Below are positions 1 to 6,561 of a stretch of 10,351 bases of DNA, in pieces; position 1 is the stretch's first letter, and each line of letters opens with the position of its first letter. The stretch is from the NCBI GenBank assembly GCA_012512055.1, contig JAAZEW010000224.1, positions 1 to 10,351 of the forward strand, given 5' to 3'. The translations under genes were made by a program, and so were the position numbers. Under the pieces are notes generated by a model. It saw only the letters and a list, made by a program, of their open reading frames with translations, had not been told where the DNA came from and did no database searches. Source of the stretch: Bacillota bacterium. GTDB lineage: Bacteria > Bacillota_G > SHA-98 > UBA4971.

Positions 1-1007
1 AGTACCTTTGCCCCTGATGTGTCTGAGATGCTCAACATATTATTCTGTCGTTCATGGTCCCTTACAATTCCAGGCAAAACAAAGTAAGATATTGTATTGA
101 GACCGTCAGTTAAGCGGATGTGCGCTGCGGGAAACGCTTGGTATACGCTGAGCAAGCCTCCCTCGATTACGTAACCGGGCGGTACGAATTCCGGCACAGG
201 AATAGGGAAGCTCGCTTCTTTCTCCAGCCTGTCCAAAGGCATCAGATCGCCGGATGCGGGTAATTCCACTTTCTCAACATGCGGCGGAGTGTCCAACCGG
301 AAGAGCTCGTCACCTAACTGAGGGAGGAATTCAATTTGATTGTAAAACGATACTGATGACATGACCCCATCAGGCCTGTACTTCTCGGTCCTGAGAATAA
401 ACGGGTACTCCTTGTCCACCCATATTCTACGAGAAGGATTACCGGGATAGCAGGGTTCCAGCCGGATTACGTAAGCTTGCCTCCCGGCCAGATTCTCAAT
501 GGCGACCAGCGAGATTCGGTAATTCGATTTTATGAGACTCATATCCCTTGTGCAGTCAAATCTTTCGCCTTCCGCCATATCATTACCGTTGCCTGGATGG
601 GAGGATACATCCGGCATGTGGAATACTACCTGAAGGGATGGTTCATAATGCCAGGTGGACTTGCCGTCTGAAATCACCGTTCTGAACCCGTACGCTGTCG
701 CTGAGGAAGGCAGGTATTCAGTTCTGGTGAGATTCGGCGCCTTGTATGCTATGTTAGATATGCAAGCGCTTGTCCCTGACGCATGCCAGAGTATCACAGT
801 CTTTGTCGCCTTAAAACTCACGTTTCCGCTGTCCTTAGCCACCTTTTCGATTATACTCAGTGCGATTTGCGAGTCAAGAGAATTGGCAATGGGAGATTCG
901 GGCAGCGAAGACGCTGAGGCGAACGCAGTTCGGTGTCTTTGTAAAGCTGGTATGGATGATGCCATTAAGGAACATAATATTGCAACAGCAGCCAGTTTCT
1001 TAAGCAT
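1..1007 (-). CDS. RseB/MucB-like sigma-factor regulatory protein, C-terminus cut by window edge
   Basis: Reading the minus strand from an ATG at 1007 gives 335 uninterrupted codons that run off the left edge, so the C-terminus is missing. The start has an in-frame TGA 9 nt upstream and a GAGGGTG-type binding site about 9 nt before it, so this ATG is well fixed. The N-terminus is a secretion signal (MLKKLAAVAILCSL, then a likely AFA|SA cleavage near residue 30) with no convincing lipobox. Residues about 45-240 fit the LolA-like N-terminal domain of RseB/MucB, including an RRIWVDKEYPFILRTEKY strand pair like the E. coli RseB 'YIVWMDTESKLPMRVDLL' segment. Residues about 268-312 (VPEFVPPGYVIEG, then a DGLNTISYFVL strand) resemble the small C-terminal domain of RseB. 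In the family, RseB binds the outer part of the anti-sigma factor and shields it from proteolysis until envelope stress. Its place as third gene after the sigma and anti-sigma genes supports that role here. Family call is good; mechanism is inferred. Confidence 0.82.
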   Translation of the reverse strand, partial: MLKKLAAVAILCSLMASSIPALQRHRTAFASASSLPESPIANSLDSQIALSIIEKVAKDSGNVSFKATKTVILWHASGTSACISNIAYKAPNLTRTEYLPSSATAYGFRTVISDGKSTWHYEPSLQVVFHMPDVSSHPGNGNDMAEGERFDCTRDMSLIKSNYRISLVAIENLAGRQAYVIRLEPCYPGNPSRRIWVDKEYPFILRTEKYRPDGVMSSVSFYNQIEFLPQLGDELFRLDTPPHVEKVELPASGDLMPLDRLEKEASFPIPVPEFVPPGYVIEGGLLSVYQAFPAAHIRLTDGLNTISYFVLPGIVRDHERQNNMLSISDTSGAKV

Positions 1008-1056
1008 AACAGGAATTCACCCTCTGAATATGAGTGTCATTATCCAGGCGAAGTCA

Positions 1057-1662
1057 TTATCTGGGCGAAAGAAACATTACGCGCTGAAAGGGCTCTACTT
1101 GTGTTTTTCGTCCGGTTCGCATCGACGCTGTCACTGCCTTGTCGGGTGCGGACGGTTCATAGGAGCTGAGGAGGTCAGATGAATACATACTGACTGCTTG
1201 CCCAGTGGCGACGAATCCAAGGGAAGTCTTGTCTGAAAATGGCCGATCCAGTTCTGAAATAATATATTCCCTGACGTACGGCTCAACCGGATCCGTTTTG
1301 GCCTGAGTCATGCCCTTGGAGGCTCTGGTTTGTATGGCCAGGGTGAGAGGTAGGATTGCCAACACCAGCAAAGCTGCAGCGGGGACAAGCACCCTCACCA
1401 GGAGTCCTGGGTAGACTTGAGTCCTTGAGTAGCGCGAGCTGATCCGTTCTTTCAATTCGGGCCAGAACTCCCGAGGCAACTCAGGTGTGTCCAGCACTCC
1501 AAGGAGATCTTTCGTTGCTCTGAGCGCCCGGCATTCCTCCTGACAGCTTTCGCAGTCCACAAGATGAAGCTCGACTTGGCGTAGCTCATGGTAATCCAGT
1601 TCGCTGTCGAGATAAGCAGAGAGAAGGCTTACCACCTTTTCACAAGTCATATTCGCAATCAC
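1057..1662 (-). CDS. Zinc-finger membrane anti-sigma factor (ZAS / zf-HC2 type)
   Basis: This 201-residue protein has the arrangement of an ECF anti-sigma factor. Residues about 5-58 form the cytoplasmic anti-sigma domain with the H33-x3-C37-x2-C40 zinc motif (HLVDCESC). Residues about 89-110 form one hydrophobic membrane span (VRVLVPAAALLVLAILPLTL). The remaining ~90 residues would lie outside the membrane and show no domain I recognise. The protein should hold the upstream sigma factor inactive at the membrane and release it on envelope stress. The listed start is a GTG whose GTGA overlaps the sigma stop codon, which suggests translational coupling. An ATG four codons later (1650) has GGGTGA about 8 nt upstream and is equally plausible. 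The next gene, RseB-like, begins 49 nt after the stop, and its product would be expected to bind the outer part of this protein. Confidence 0.9.
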   Translation of the reverse strand: MIANMTCEKVVSLLSAYLDSELDYHELRQVELHLVDCESCQEECRALRATKDLLGVLDTPELPREFWPELKERISSRYSRTQVYPGLLVRVLVPAAALLVLAILPLTLAIQTRASKGMTQAKTDPVEPYVREYIISELDRPFSDKTSLGFVATGQAVSMYSSDLLSSYEPSAPDKAVTASMRTGRKTQVEPFQRVMFLSPR

Positions 1663-2255
1663 CCGACTTCAACCTCAGTTCCTTGGTAAACGTATGGCGA
1701 TAGTTTCTTTCGGAGGAGTCTACGTCCTCTATGTATACGAGACCTCACTGTGCCAATTGAGCATCCGAGGATACCGCTGATTTCCTCATAAGAGAATCCC
1801 TCGAGATCATACAAGACCACTGCCATACGGTAGTTCAGAGGCAGAGACTGAAGCGCAGCTTGAATCTTATCCGCAAGTTCATTCTGTTCGGCAATCTCTT
1901 CAGGGTTACCGGTCCAGTCAGGCAGTGTTTTCTCTACATAGCCGTCTTTGGTGGCAATAGGCTCATCAAGAGATTCGAATCTGTATTTGCCGTATTTTCT
2001 CAGCTTATCGATGTACAGGTTAGAAGCTATGCGAAAAAGCCACTTTTCAAAGGACGTGCCCATCTTAAATTTGTCGAAGGCACGGTAAGCCCGGAGTAGT
2101 GCTTCCTGGGCCAAGTCTTTGGCTTCATCGGCGTTTCCGGTCAACCTTAAGGCGACACGGTAGAGCTTGCGATCATAGGTGCGCACCAGCTCTTCAAAAG
2201 CGTCTATGTTGCTCTCTCTATACTTTGCGCCGGCCAGAGCTTGTGTGTTCAGCAT
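1659..2255 (-). CDS. ECF (extracytoplasmic function) RNA polymerase sigma factor
   Basis: The 198-residue protein has only the two domains of ECF sigma factors. Region 2 spans about residues 18-88 (DAFEELVRTYDRKLYRVALR, then DEAKDLAQEALLRAYRAF and FEKWLFRIASNLYIDKLRK), which binds core polymerase and melts the -10 element. Region 4 spans about residues 128-186, with the helix-turn-helix YEEISGILGCSIGTVRSRIHRGR that reads the -35 element. It directs transcription of an envelope-stress type regulon and is held by the anti-sigma factor encoded next. The ATG at 2255 follows a purine-rich GGTGGAGAG with short spacing, so translation may be modest. A GGAAC-N16-CGTTT element upstream suggests that the factor transcribes its own operon. 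I cannot assign it to a numbered ECF group; the zinc anti-sigma and RseB partners suggest a RpoE/SigW-like group. Confidence 0.95.
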   Translation of the reverse strand: MLNTQALAGAKYRESNIDAFEELVRTYDRKLYRVALRLTGNADEAKDLAQEALLRAYRAFDKFKMGTSFEKWLFRIASNLYIDKLRKYGKYRFESLDEPIATKDGYVEKTLPDWTGNPEEIAEQNELADKIQAALQSLPLNYRMAVVLYDLEGFSYEEISGILGCSIGTVRSRIHRGRRLLRKKLSPYVYQGTEVEVG

Positions 2256-2317
2256 CTCTCCACCACCCCATCACGCCTTATCCCCGCGTAAACCCGGAGA
2301 TTCCAGTCATATTAAGG

Positions 2318-2343
2318 AAACGAACCGAGAGTGGAAAAGTTCC
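2318..2343 (-). promoter_or_regulatory. Candidate autoregulated ECF-type promoter
   Basis: On the minus strand GGAAC (2343-2339) and CGTTT (2322-2318) are separated by exactly 16 nt. This matches the general ECF promoter form: AAC in the -35 element and a CGT-type -10 element with 16-17 nt spacing. Transcription would begin near 2310 and leave a leader of about 55 nt before the sigma-factor ATG. ECF sigma genes commonly transcribe themselves, so position and orientation fit. No start site is measured. Confidence 0.6.
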
Positions 2344-2485
2344 CTGACTACTCTAACTTGAAGTATATCGTCCCTTCTGAAAATACGCAACTTATCGGCA
2401 GGAGATGTAAGCCACACTATAGAATATGGCGAATTGTTATATACAACTTGCAGTAAGCAGTATTATTGGTAAACTTAGTGTAGAA

Positions 2486-2526
2486 GCTGAACTCCGCAGA
2501 TTCAAGAATCGGGGAATTCAGCGGAG
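2486..2526 (+). promoter_or_regulatory. murD leader with two competing stems, one covering the ribosome binding site
   Basis: The murD ribosome binding site GGAGGG (2523-2528) lies 8 nt before the ATG at 2537. Just upstream, GCTGAA (2486-2491) can pair with TTCAGC (2517-2522), while the adjacent CTCCGC (2492-2497) can pair with GCGGAG (2521-2526). The second pairing would hide most of the binding site. Because the right arms overlap, the two stems exclude each other. A short hairpin GATTC-AA-GAATC (2499-2510) sits inside both. Six-base pairings of this kind can arise by chance. No murD promoter with both boxes could be identified between 2344 and 2485. Confidence 0.3.
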
Positions 2527-2536
2527 GGTAAGAATT

Positions 2537-3934
2537 ATGGCGACTGAGAGACAAAAGGAATATACTCAGAAGTTCAGAGGCAAGAAAGCTGCCGTCCTGG
2601 GAATCGGCATAAGCAATGCTCCGGTAATCGAATTCCTTGTGGAAGTCGGTGCGAAAGTTGTGGCATGCGACATGAAGGAGGAAGAACAGCTTGGCGCCGC
2701 ATATCGTGACATAGCCACTCTGCCTATTGAGTTCAGGCTCGGCAGAGGCTATCTTGAGGGGCTCGATGGGTTCGATATGATTTTCCCGACTCCCGGGATG
2801 CCGCTTGACCTTCCAGAACTGGTTGAAGCGAGGGCAAAAGGGGTTTGGCAGTCAAATGAAATCGGGCTGTTTCTTGATCTCTGTGAGGCGCGTGTTATCG
2901 GTATAACCGGAAGCGATGGGAAGACCACTACGACTACACTGGTGGGTGAAGTCCTCAGAGCAGGAGGAGAAGGAGTCTTTGTCGGCGGAAACATCGGTAA
3001 CCCTCTTCTTTCCGAAGTGTTTAACATACCGGCTGATTCCGTGGTTGTCCTGGAGCTTTCCAGTTTCCAATTACAGCCCCTGAGAAAGAGCCCTCATGTA
3101 GGTGTTATCTTGAACCTTTCCCCTAACCACCTGGATCACCATAGATCCATGGAGGAATACGCTGAAGCGAAGGAGGGCATTTTCAGATACCAGGCGTCCG
3201 GTGACTATGCAGTTCTGAATCTGGACAATCCGTGGACGCGTTCTATGGGCAGCCGGTGCCCGGGGGGACGGGTATTGTTCTCAAGGCATGAAGAAGTCCC
3301 GGGTGGAGTATATGTCAAGGGACGCGAGATTATCGTTGACATAGACGGTAGGAACGAGGCAGCTCTCCGCATCGACGACATCCGATTGCCGGGTGAGCAT
3401 AATGTAGAAAACATCCTGGCTGTATCAGCAGTTACAGCGTTGGCAGGATGTGACTTCTCATGTCTCCGTAGTGTAATAAACGAATTTGCCGGGGTGGAAC
3501 ACAGGATTCAGTTTGTCGCGGAAAGGCGCGGCGTTAAGTTTTACGATGATTCCAGCGCGACCACGCCCAGTCGGTCTATTGCGGGAATTCAGTCGTTTAG
3601 CGCTCCGGTAGTGCTTATTGCCGGAGGCTCCAGCAAGAAGCTGTCCTTTGAAAGCCTTGGGGAAGTCATTGTGAAAAGAGTCAAATCCGCGGTGCTTGTA
3701 GGTCATACTGCGTGCGAAATTCAGTCTTCCATAGAAAAAGCAGAGATGAAATTAGGTCGAAAGACAAAAACCGTGATGGCAGGGGATTTTGACGAAGCCG
3801 TGCACGCGGCATTTTCGGAAGCGTCCCCGGGTGACGTGGTCTTACTGTCGCCTGCATGCGCCAGCTTTGATTTCTTCAGCAATTACAAGGCAAGAGGGGA
3901 ACGGTTCAAAGAACTTGTGAAGGGTATAAGATAG
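2537..3934 (+). CDS. murD: UDP-N-acetylmuramoyl-L-alanine--D-glutamate ligase (MurD)
   Basis: MurD is the cytoplasmic ATP-dependent ligase that adds D-glutamate to UDP-MurNAc-L-alanine in peptidoglycan precursor synthesis. The 465 residues match usual family length. The N-terminal nucleotide-sugar domain begins with KKAAVLGIGISNAPVIEF (about 16-33). The ATP P-loop is GSDGKTT (125-131), followed by GGNIGNP (150-156), ELSSFQLQ (173-180), the metal-site His198 in NHLDHH and the probable carbamylated Lys212 in EAKEGIF. The C-terminal domain has GVEHR (319-323), DDSSATTPSRS (337-347) and LLSPACASFDFF (436-447). I chose the ATG at 2537 because GGAGGG lies 8 nt upstream and the protein then begins as MurD does; the same frame is open back to 2426, but that 37-codon extension looks spurious. 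The gene stands outside any dcw cell-wall cluster in this window, so a second murD elsewhere is possible. folD follows after 36 nt. Confidence 0.95.
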   Translation: MATERQKEYTQKFRGKKAAVLGIGISNAPVIEFLVEVGAKVVACDMKEEEQLGAAYRDIATLPIEFRLGRGYLEGLDGFDMIFPTPGMPLDLPELVEARAKGVWQSNEIGLFLDLCEARVIGITGSDGKTTTTTLVGEVLRAGGEGVFVGGNIGNPLLSEVFNIPADSVVVLELSSFQLQPLRKSPHVGVILNLSPNHLDHHRSMEEYAEAKEGIFRYQASGDYAVLNLDNPWTRSMGSRCPGGRVLFSRHEEVPGGVYVKGREIIVDIDGRNEAALRIDDIRLPGEHNVENILAVSAVTALAGCDFSCLRSVINEFAGVEHRIQFVAERRGVKFYDDSSATTPSRSIAGIQSFSAPVVLIAGGSSKKLSFESLGEVIVKRVKSAVLVGHTACEIQSSIEKAEMKLGRKTKTVMAGDFDEAVHAAFSEASPGDVVLLSPACASFDFFSNYKARGERFKELVKGIR

Positions 3935-3970
3935 CGCGGCAATATGATAATTCAAGGAGGACTAAAAAAC

Positions 3971-4843
3971 ATGGCTGCATCGATCATTGATGGGAGAGCT
4001 GTAGCGAAAGAAGTCCGAGCGGAGGTAGCCGGAGAGGTAGAGGAGTTTCGGAAGGCTCATGGTTATCCTCCCGGGCTTGCCGTGATCATCGTGGGTGATG
4101 ATCCGGCATCCCGTGTTTATGTGGCTAGCAAGAAGAAGATGTGTGAGAACCTGGGCATACACTCAGAGGAATATGCTATGCCTGCGTCAACCGGCCAGGA
4201 AGAACTTATTGCCACAATCCGGAATCTGAACGGAGACAAGAGGATCCACGGTATCCTTGTGCAGTTGCCTCTGCCGAAGCATCTTGATGAAGGCGAGGTG
4301 CTGGAGACGATAGATCCTCGGAAGGATGTAGACGGGTTCCATCCGATAAGCGTCGGGAATTTCGTGGTCGGTAAAGAAGCCTTTGTGCCGTGCACGCCTA
4401 TGGGGATCATGCGCCTCATCAAGAAGACTGGGATAGAGATCAAAGGTAAGCGTGCAGTGGTGGTGGGTCGCAGTAACATAGTGGGTAAGCCTGTGGCTAT
4501 GCTGCTCCTTGCCCAGCATGCAACTGTGACTATTTGTCACTCACGCACAGTGGATTTGCCGGGCGTGTGCAGAGAGGCTGACATACTCGTTGCAGCGATC
4601 GGTAAGCCCGAGATGCTGGACGGGAGTTACATAAAGCCAGGTGCAGTGGTAATAGACGTCGGCGTAAATGAAATCGGAAGGACTGAAGAAGGTAAACGCA
4701 TATTGGTAGGGGACGTGAAATTCGATGAGGCAAAAGAAATCGCAAGCCACATCACGCCTGTGCCAGGCGGTGTAGGGCCTATGACCATTGCCATGCTAAT
4801 GCGGAGCACCATGGATGCAGCATGGAGGGCGGTGGGCAGATAA
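3971..4843 (+). CDS. folD: Bifunctional methylenetetrahydrofolate dehydrogenase / methenyltetrahydrofolate cyclohydrolase (FolD)
   Basis: FolD interconverts 5,10-methylene-, 5,10-methenyl- and 10-formyl-tetrahydrofolate in the cytoplasm, using NADP or NAD, and feeds purine and formyl-methionine synthesis. The 290-residue protein carries all the active-site residues at the E. coli positions: Tyr50 and Lys54 (YVASKKK), Gln98 (GILVQLPLP) and Asp121 (KDVDGFHP). The dinucleotide-binding segment is GRSNIVGKPVA (166-176), and the C-terminal signature PGGVGPMT is at 265-272. The start is ATG 3971, set by AAGGAGGA with 8 nt spacing; an upstream in-frame start at 3944 would precede this site and is rejected. 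It probably shares a transcript with murD, although the two pathways are unrelated. A strong intrinsic terminator lies about 100 nt downstream. Confidence 0.97.
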   Translation: MAASIIDGRAVAKEVRAEVAGEVEEFRKAHGYPPGLAVIIVGDDPASRVYVASKKKMCENLGIHSEEYAMPASTGQEELIATIRNLNGDKRIHGILVQLPLPKHLDEGEVLETIDPRKDVDGFHPISVGNFVVGKEAFVPCTPMGIMRLIKKTGIEIKGKRAVVVGRSNIVGKPVAMLLLAQHATVTICHSRTVDLPGVCREADILVAAIGKPEMLDGSYIKPGAVVIDVGVNEIGRTEEGKRILVGDVKFDEAKEIASHITPVPGGVGPMTIAMLMRSTMDAAWRAVGR

Positions 4844-4866
4844 TATCTGACTCGGCAATTTTTGCG

Positions 4867-4900
4867 CATGTGCCTATCGAAAGTGATGTTTAGGCACATG
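4867..4900. repeat. Perfect 10-bp inverted repeat between folD and its terminator
   Basis: CATGTGCCTA (4867-4876) and TAGGCACATG (4891-4900) are exact reverse complements separated by 14 nt. No T-run follows on either strand, so this is not an intrinsic terminator by itself. It overlaps by one base a 10-bp palindrome GATTCGAATC at 4900-4909. It could be a 3' RNA stabiliser hairpin or a protein-binding dyad; the sequence alone does not decide. Confidence 0.6.
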
Positions 4901-4945
4901 ATTCGAATCTTTAGAAACAAGCGCTAACCTAGTTAATGCCTGTTG

Positions 4946-4979
4946 CGGCAGCTCGTTGAGCTGCCGTTTGGCTTTTCTT
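4946..4979 (+). terminator. Rho-independent terminator of murD-folD
   Basis: CGGCAGCTC (4946-4954) and GAGCTGCCG (4958-4966) form a perfect 9-bp GC-rich stem with a GTT loop, followed directly by TTTGGCTTTTCTT. This is a standard intrinsic terminator for plus-strand transcription. The minus strand lacks a T-run after the stem, so it should not stop the convergent phosphate operon. Confidence 0.88.
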
Positions 4980-4987
4980 AAGTGCTC

Positions 4988-5033
4988 AAAGGCAGTAGTG
5001 CCCGGGCCGAAGCCCTTTCACAGTGATTCTGCC
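4988..5033 (-). terminator. Weak candidate terminator of the pst-phoU operon
   Basis: On the minus strand, downstream of phoU, an outer stem GGCAG/CTGCC (5033-5029 with 4995-4991) encloses GGGC-TTCG-GCCC (5015-5004), a 4-bp stem with the stable UUCG tetraloop. Only TTT follows the outer stem. The structure is real in sequence but the T-tract is short, so its terminator role is uncertain. Confidence 0.3.
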
Positions 5034-5047
5034 CTGCTACCATACTA

Positions 5048-5710
5048 CTACACATGCAATTCCTTAAGCTCACCGGTTTCTACATAGAATACACGCTCCC
5101 CTATGTTGGTGACATGATCTGCTATTCGTTCTAAATAACGTGTGATCAGGATTAACGGCACTGCCTGGTCCACCAGGGAGGGGTCTTGCTTCATGAAGTC
5201 CTTTAGCTCAACGTACAGGTTTTCATAGAGGGTATCGACTTCTTCATCGTCAGCAATCATCTTGTAGACAAGCTCCAAATCCCTTGTGACAAAAGCCTCC
5301 AAGGTCTCATGGAGCATTCTCTTGACTACTTCCTGCATCCTGGGAATGTCTTCAAGGGGTTTAAACAGGGGCTTGTCAGCAAGCTCTCTGGCTACCAGAC
5401 AGATGTCCACTGCATAATCCGCGATTCTTTCTACGTCTCCTGCGATTTTTAGTGCAGCTATGATTCTCCGGAGATCGCGGGCTTGAGGCTGCTGCGTTGC
5501 AATCAGTCTTATGCATATAGTCTCGATTTCAAAGTTGAGCGCATCCACCTGGTCATCCATCCGTATTGTGTGTTCCGCAAGTTCCAAATCCCTCTCTCTT
5601 AGCGCTTGTATCATCCTGCTCAGCATATCCTCGGAAATGGCGCCCATGCGGAGGATCATTTCATCGAGTTCCGCCAACTCCTGTTCGAATCTCCTTCTTG
5701 GCTTCACCAT
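5048..5710 (-). CDS. phoU: Phosphate-specific transport system accessory protein PhoU
   Basis: PhoU is a cytoplasmic helical metal-binding protein that links the Pst transporter to phosphate signalling and limits phosphate uptake. The 220 residues give the usual two PhoU repeats. Each ends in the family metal motif: GDVERIADYAVDI (91-103, E94 and D98) and RYLERIADHVTNIGE (191-205, E194 and D198). The start is ATG 5710, supported by AAGGAGGGG with 6-7 nt spacing. The same frame could be extended to a TTG at 5743, but that has no such support and would overlap the upstream pstB stop. The gene is last in the operon, 29 nt after pstB, which is its usual place. No PhoP/PhoR genes are visible in this window. 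Confidence 0.96.
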   Translation of the reverse strand: MVKPRRRFEQELAELDEMILRMGAISEDMLSRMIQALRERDLELAEHTIRMDDQVDALNFEIETICIRLIATQQPQARDLRRIIAALKIAGDVERIADYAVDICLVARELADKPLFKPLEDIPRMQEVVKRMLHETLEAFVTRDLELVYKMIADDEEVDTLYENLYVELKDFMKQDPSLVDQAVPLILITRYLERIADHVTNIGERVFYVETGELKELHV

Positions 5711-5739
5711 CTCTAACCCCTCCTTTCCATAGTTGCAGA

Positions 5740-6516
5740 TCAACGGAATCTCCCTGTTATGTAGTTCTCGGTCCGGCTGTCCCTCGGGGAGGTAAATATT
5801 TCTCCTGTAGGGCCTGATTCTATGATTTCCCCTGAGAGCATGAACACTGTGTAATCAGATGCTCTGGCAGCTTGATGCATACTGTGAGTGACTATTACTA
5901 CAGTGTAGTTTTCTGCCAGTTGCCTCATGAGCTCCTCGATTTTCATTGTGGATATGGGATCCAACGCGGAACACGGTTCATCCAAGAGTATCACCTCAGG
6001 TTCACTTGCAACGACCCTGGCGATGCAAAGCTGTTGCTGTTGCCCGAGGGACAGGCTTAGCGCAGACTTATGCAACTTGTCAGCCACTTCATTCCAGAGG
6101 CCTACCCTTGCCAAGCTGGACCTGACGATATTGTCAAGGGTTTCCTTGTGCGATACTCCATGCACTCTGGGCGCTGAAGCCACGTTCTCGTATATGGAGA
6201 TAGGGAAGGCTACAGGCCGTTGAAATACCATGCCTATTCTTTTGCGGAGGCGTGCAACATCTACATCATCTGCATAGATGTCCTGATCTCCCAGGAAAAC
6301 CCGTCCCTCAATCCTTACATCCGAAAGAATGTCATTCATTCTGTTCAGGCACTTCAGCAGTGTCGATTTTCCGCATCCGGAAGGTCCAATCAGAGCGGTG
6401 ATCAAGTTCTTTCGGATATTAAGATTAATGGCTTTTAGCACATGGTTGGCGGCAAAACGCAGGTTTAGGTTATCAATCCTTATCTTATAGTCATCTTTTT
6501 TCTCCATAAGCCTCAC
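5740..6516 (-). CDS. pstB: Phosphate ABC transporter ATP-binding protein PstB (second copy, LSLGQ signature)
   Basis: This cytoplasmic ATPase powers phosphate import through PstC/PstA. Over 258 residues it shows Walker A GPSGCGKST (44-52), the Q-loop Gln99 in MVFQRPVAFP, Walker B VILLDE with catalytic Glu180, the D-loop SALDP and the H-loop His211. The C-terminal TGEIFTSPRDSRTENYITGRF is characteristic of PstB. The ABC signature, usually LSGGQQQR, is LSLGQQQQ here (155-162): the first glycine is Leu and the Arg is Gln. The other copy just upstream has a normal signature, so the two may pair as a heterodimer. The start is uncertain between GTG 6516 and ATG 6507; neither has a strong binding site. 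The gene begins 45 nt after the first pstB. Confidence 0.94.
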   Translation of the reverse strand: MRLMEKKDDYKIRIDNLNLRFAANHVLKAINLNIRKNLITALIGPSGCGKSTLLKCLNRMNDILSDVRIEGRVFLGDQDIYADDVDVARLRKRIGMVFQRPVAFPISIYENVASAPRVHGVSHKETLDNIVRSSLARVGLWNEVADKLHKSALSLSLGQQQQLCIARVVASEPEVILLDEPCSALDPISTMKIEELMRQLAENYTVVIVTHSMHQAARASDYTVFMLSGEIIESGPTGEIFTSPRDSRTENYITGRFR

Positions 6517-6561
6517 ATACCATCCACGATCCGAATTCCTGATTCACCTGTAACACTCATG

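Noticed and set aside
477..1182. Two plus-strand open frames (64 and 175 aa) across the left end
   Set aside because: They are antisense to the long uninterrupted RseB-like frame on the minus strand and to the end of the anti-sigma gene, and they resemble no family.
2256..2290. G-rich run before the sigma-factor start as a G-quadruplex
   Set aside because: Only two runs have four Gs and the others have two, with long loops; this is too weak to claim.
2426..2536. N-terminal extension of murD by 37 codons
   Set aside because: The extension has no MurD counterpart, overlaps the leader, and a strong binding site marks ATG 2537.
3545..3640. MurD substitutions: DDSSATTP instead of NDSKATN, and GGSSKK instead of GGxDK/GGDGK
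   Set aside because: As I recall, clostridial MurD proteins commonly carry a NDSIASSP-type motif without this Lys, so the first change looks lineage-normal. The loss of Asp in GGSSKK is slightly odd, but the P-loop, His198, Lys212 and the C-terminal SPACASFD motif are intact, so I do not claim an altered specificity.
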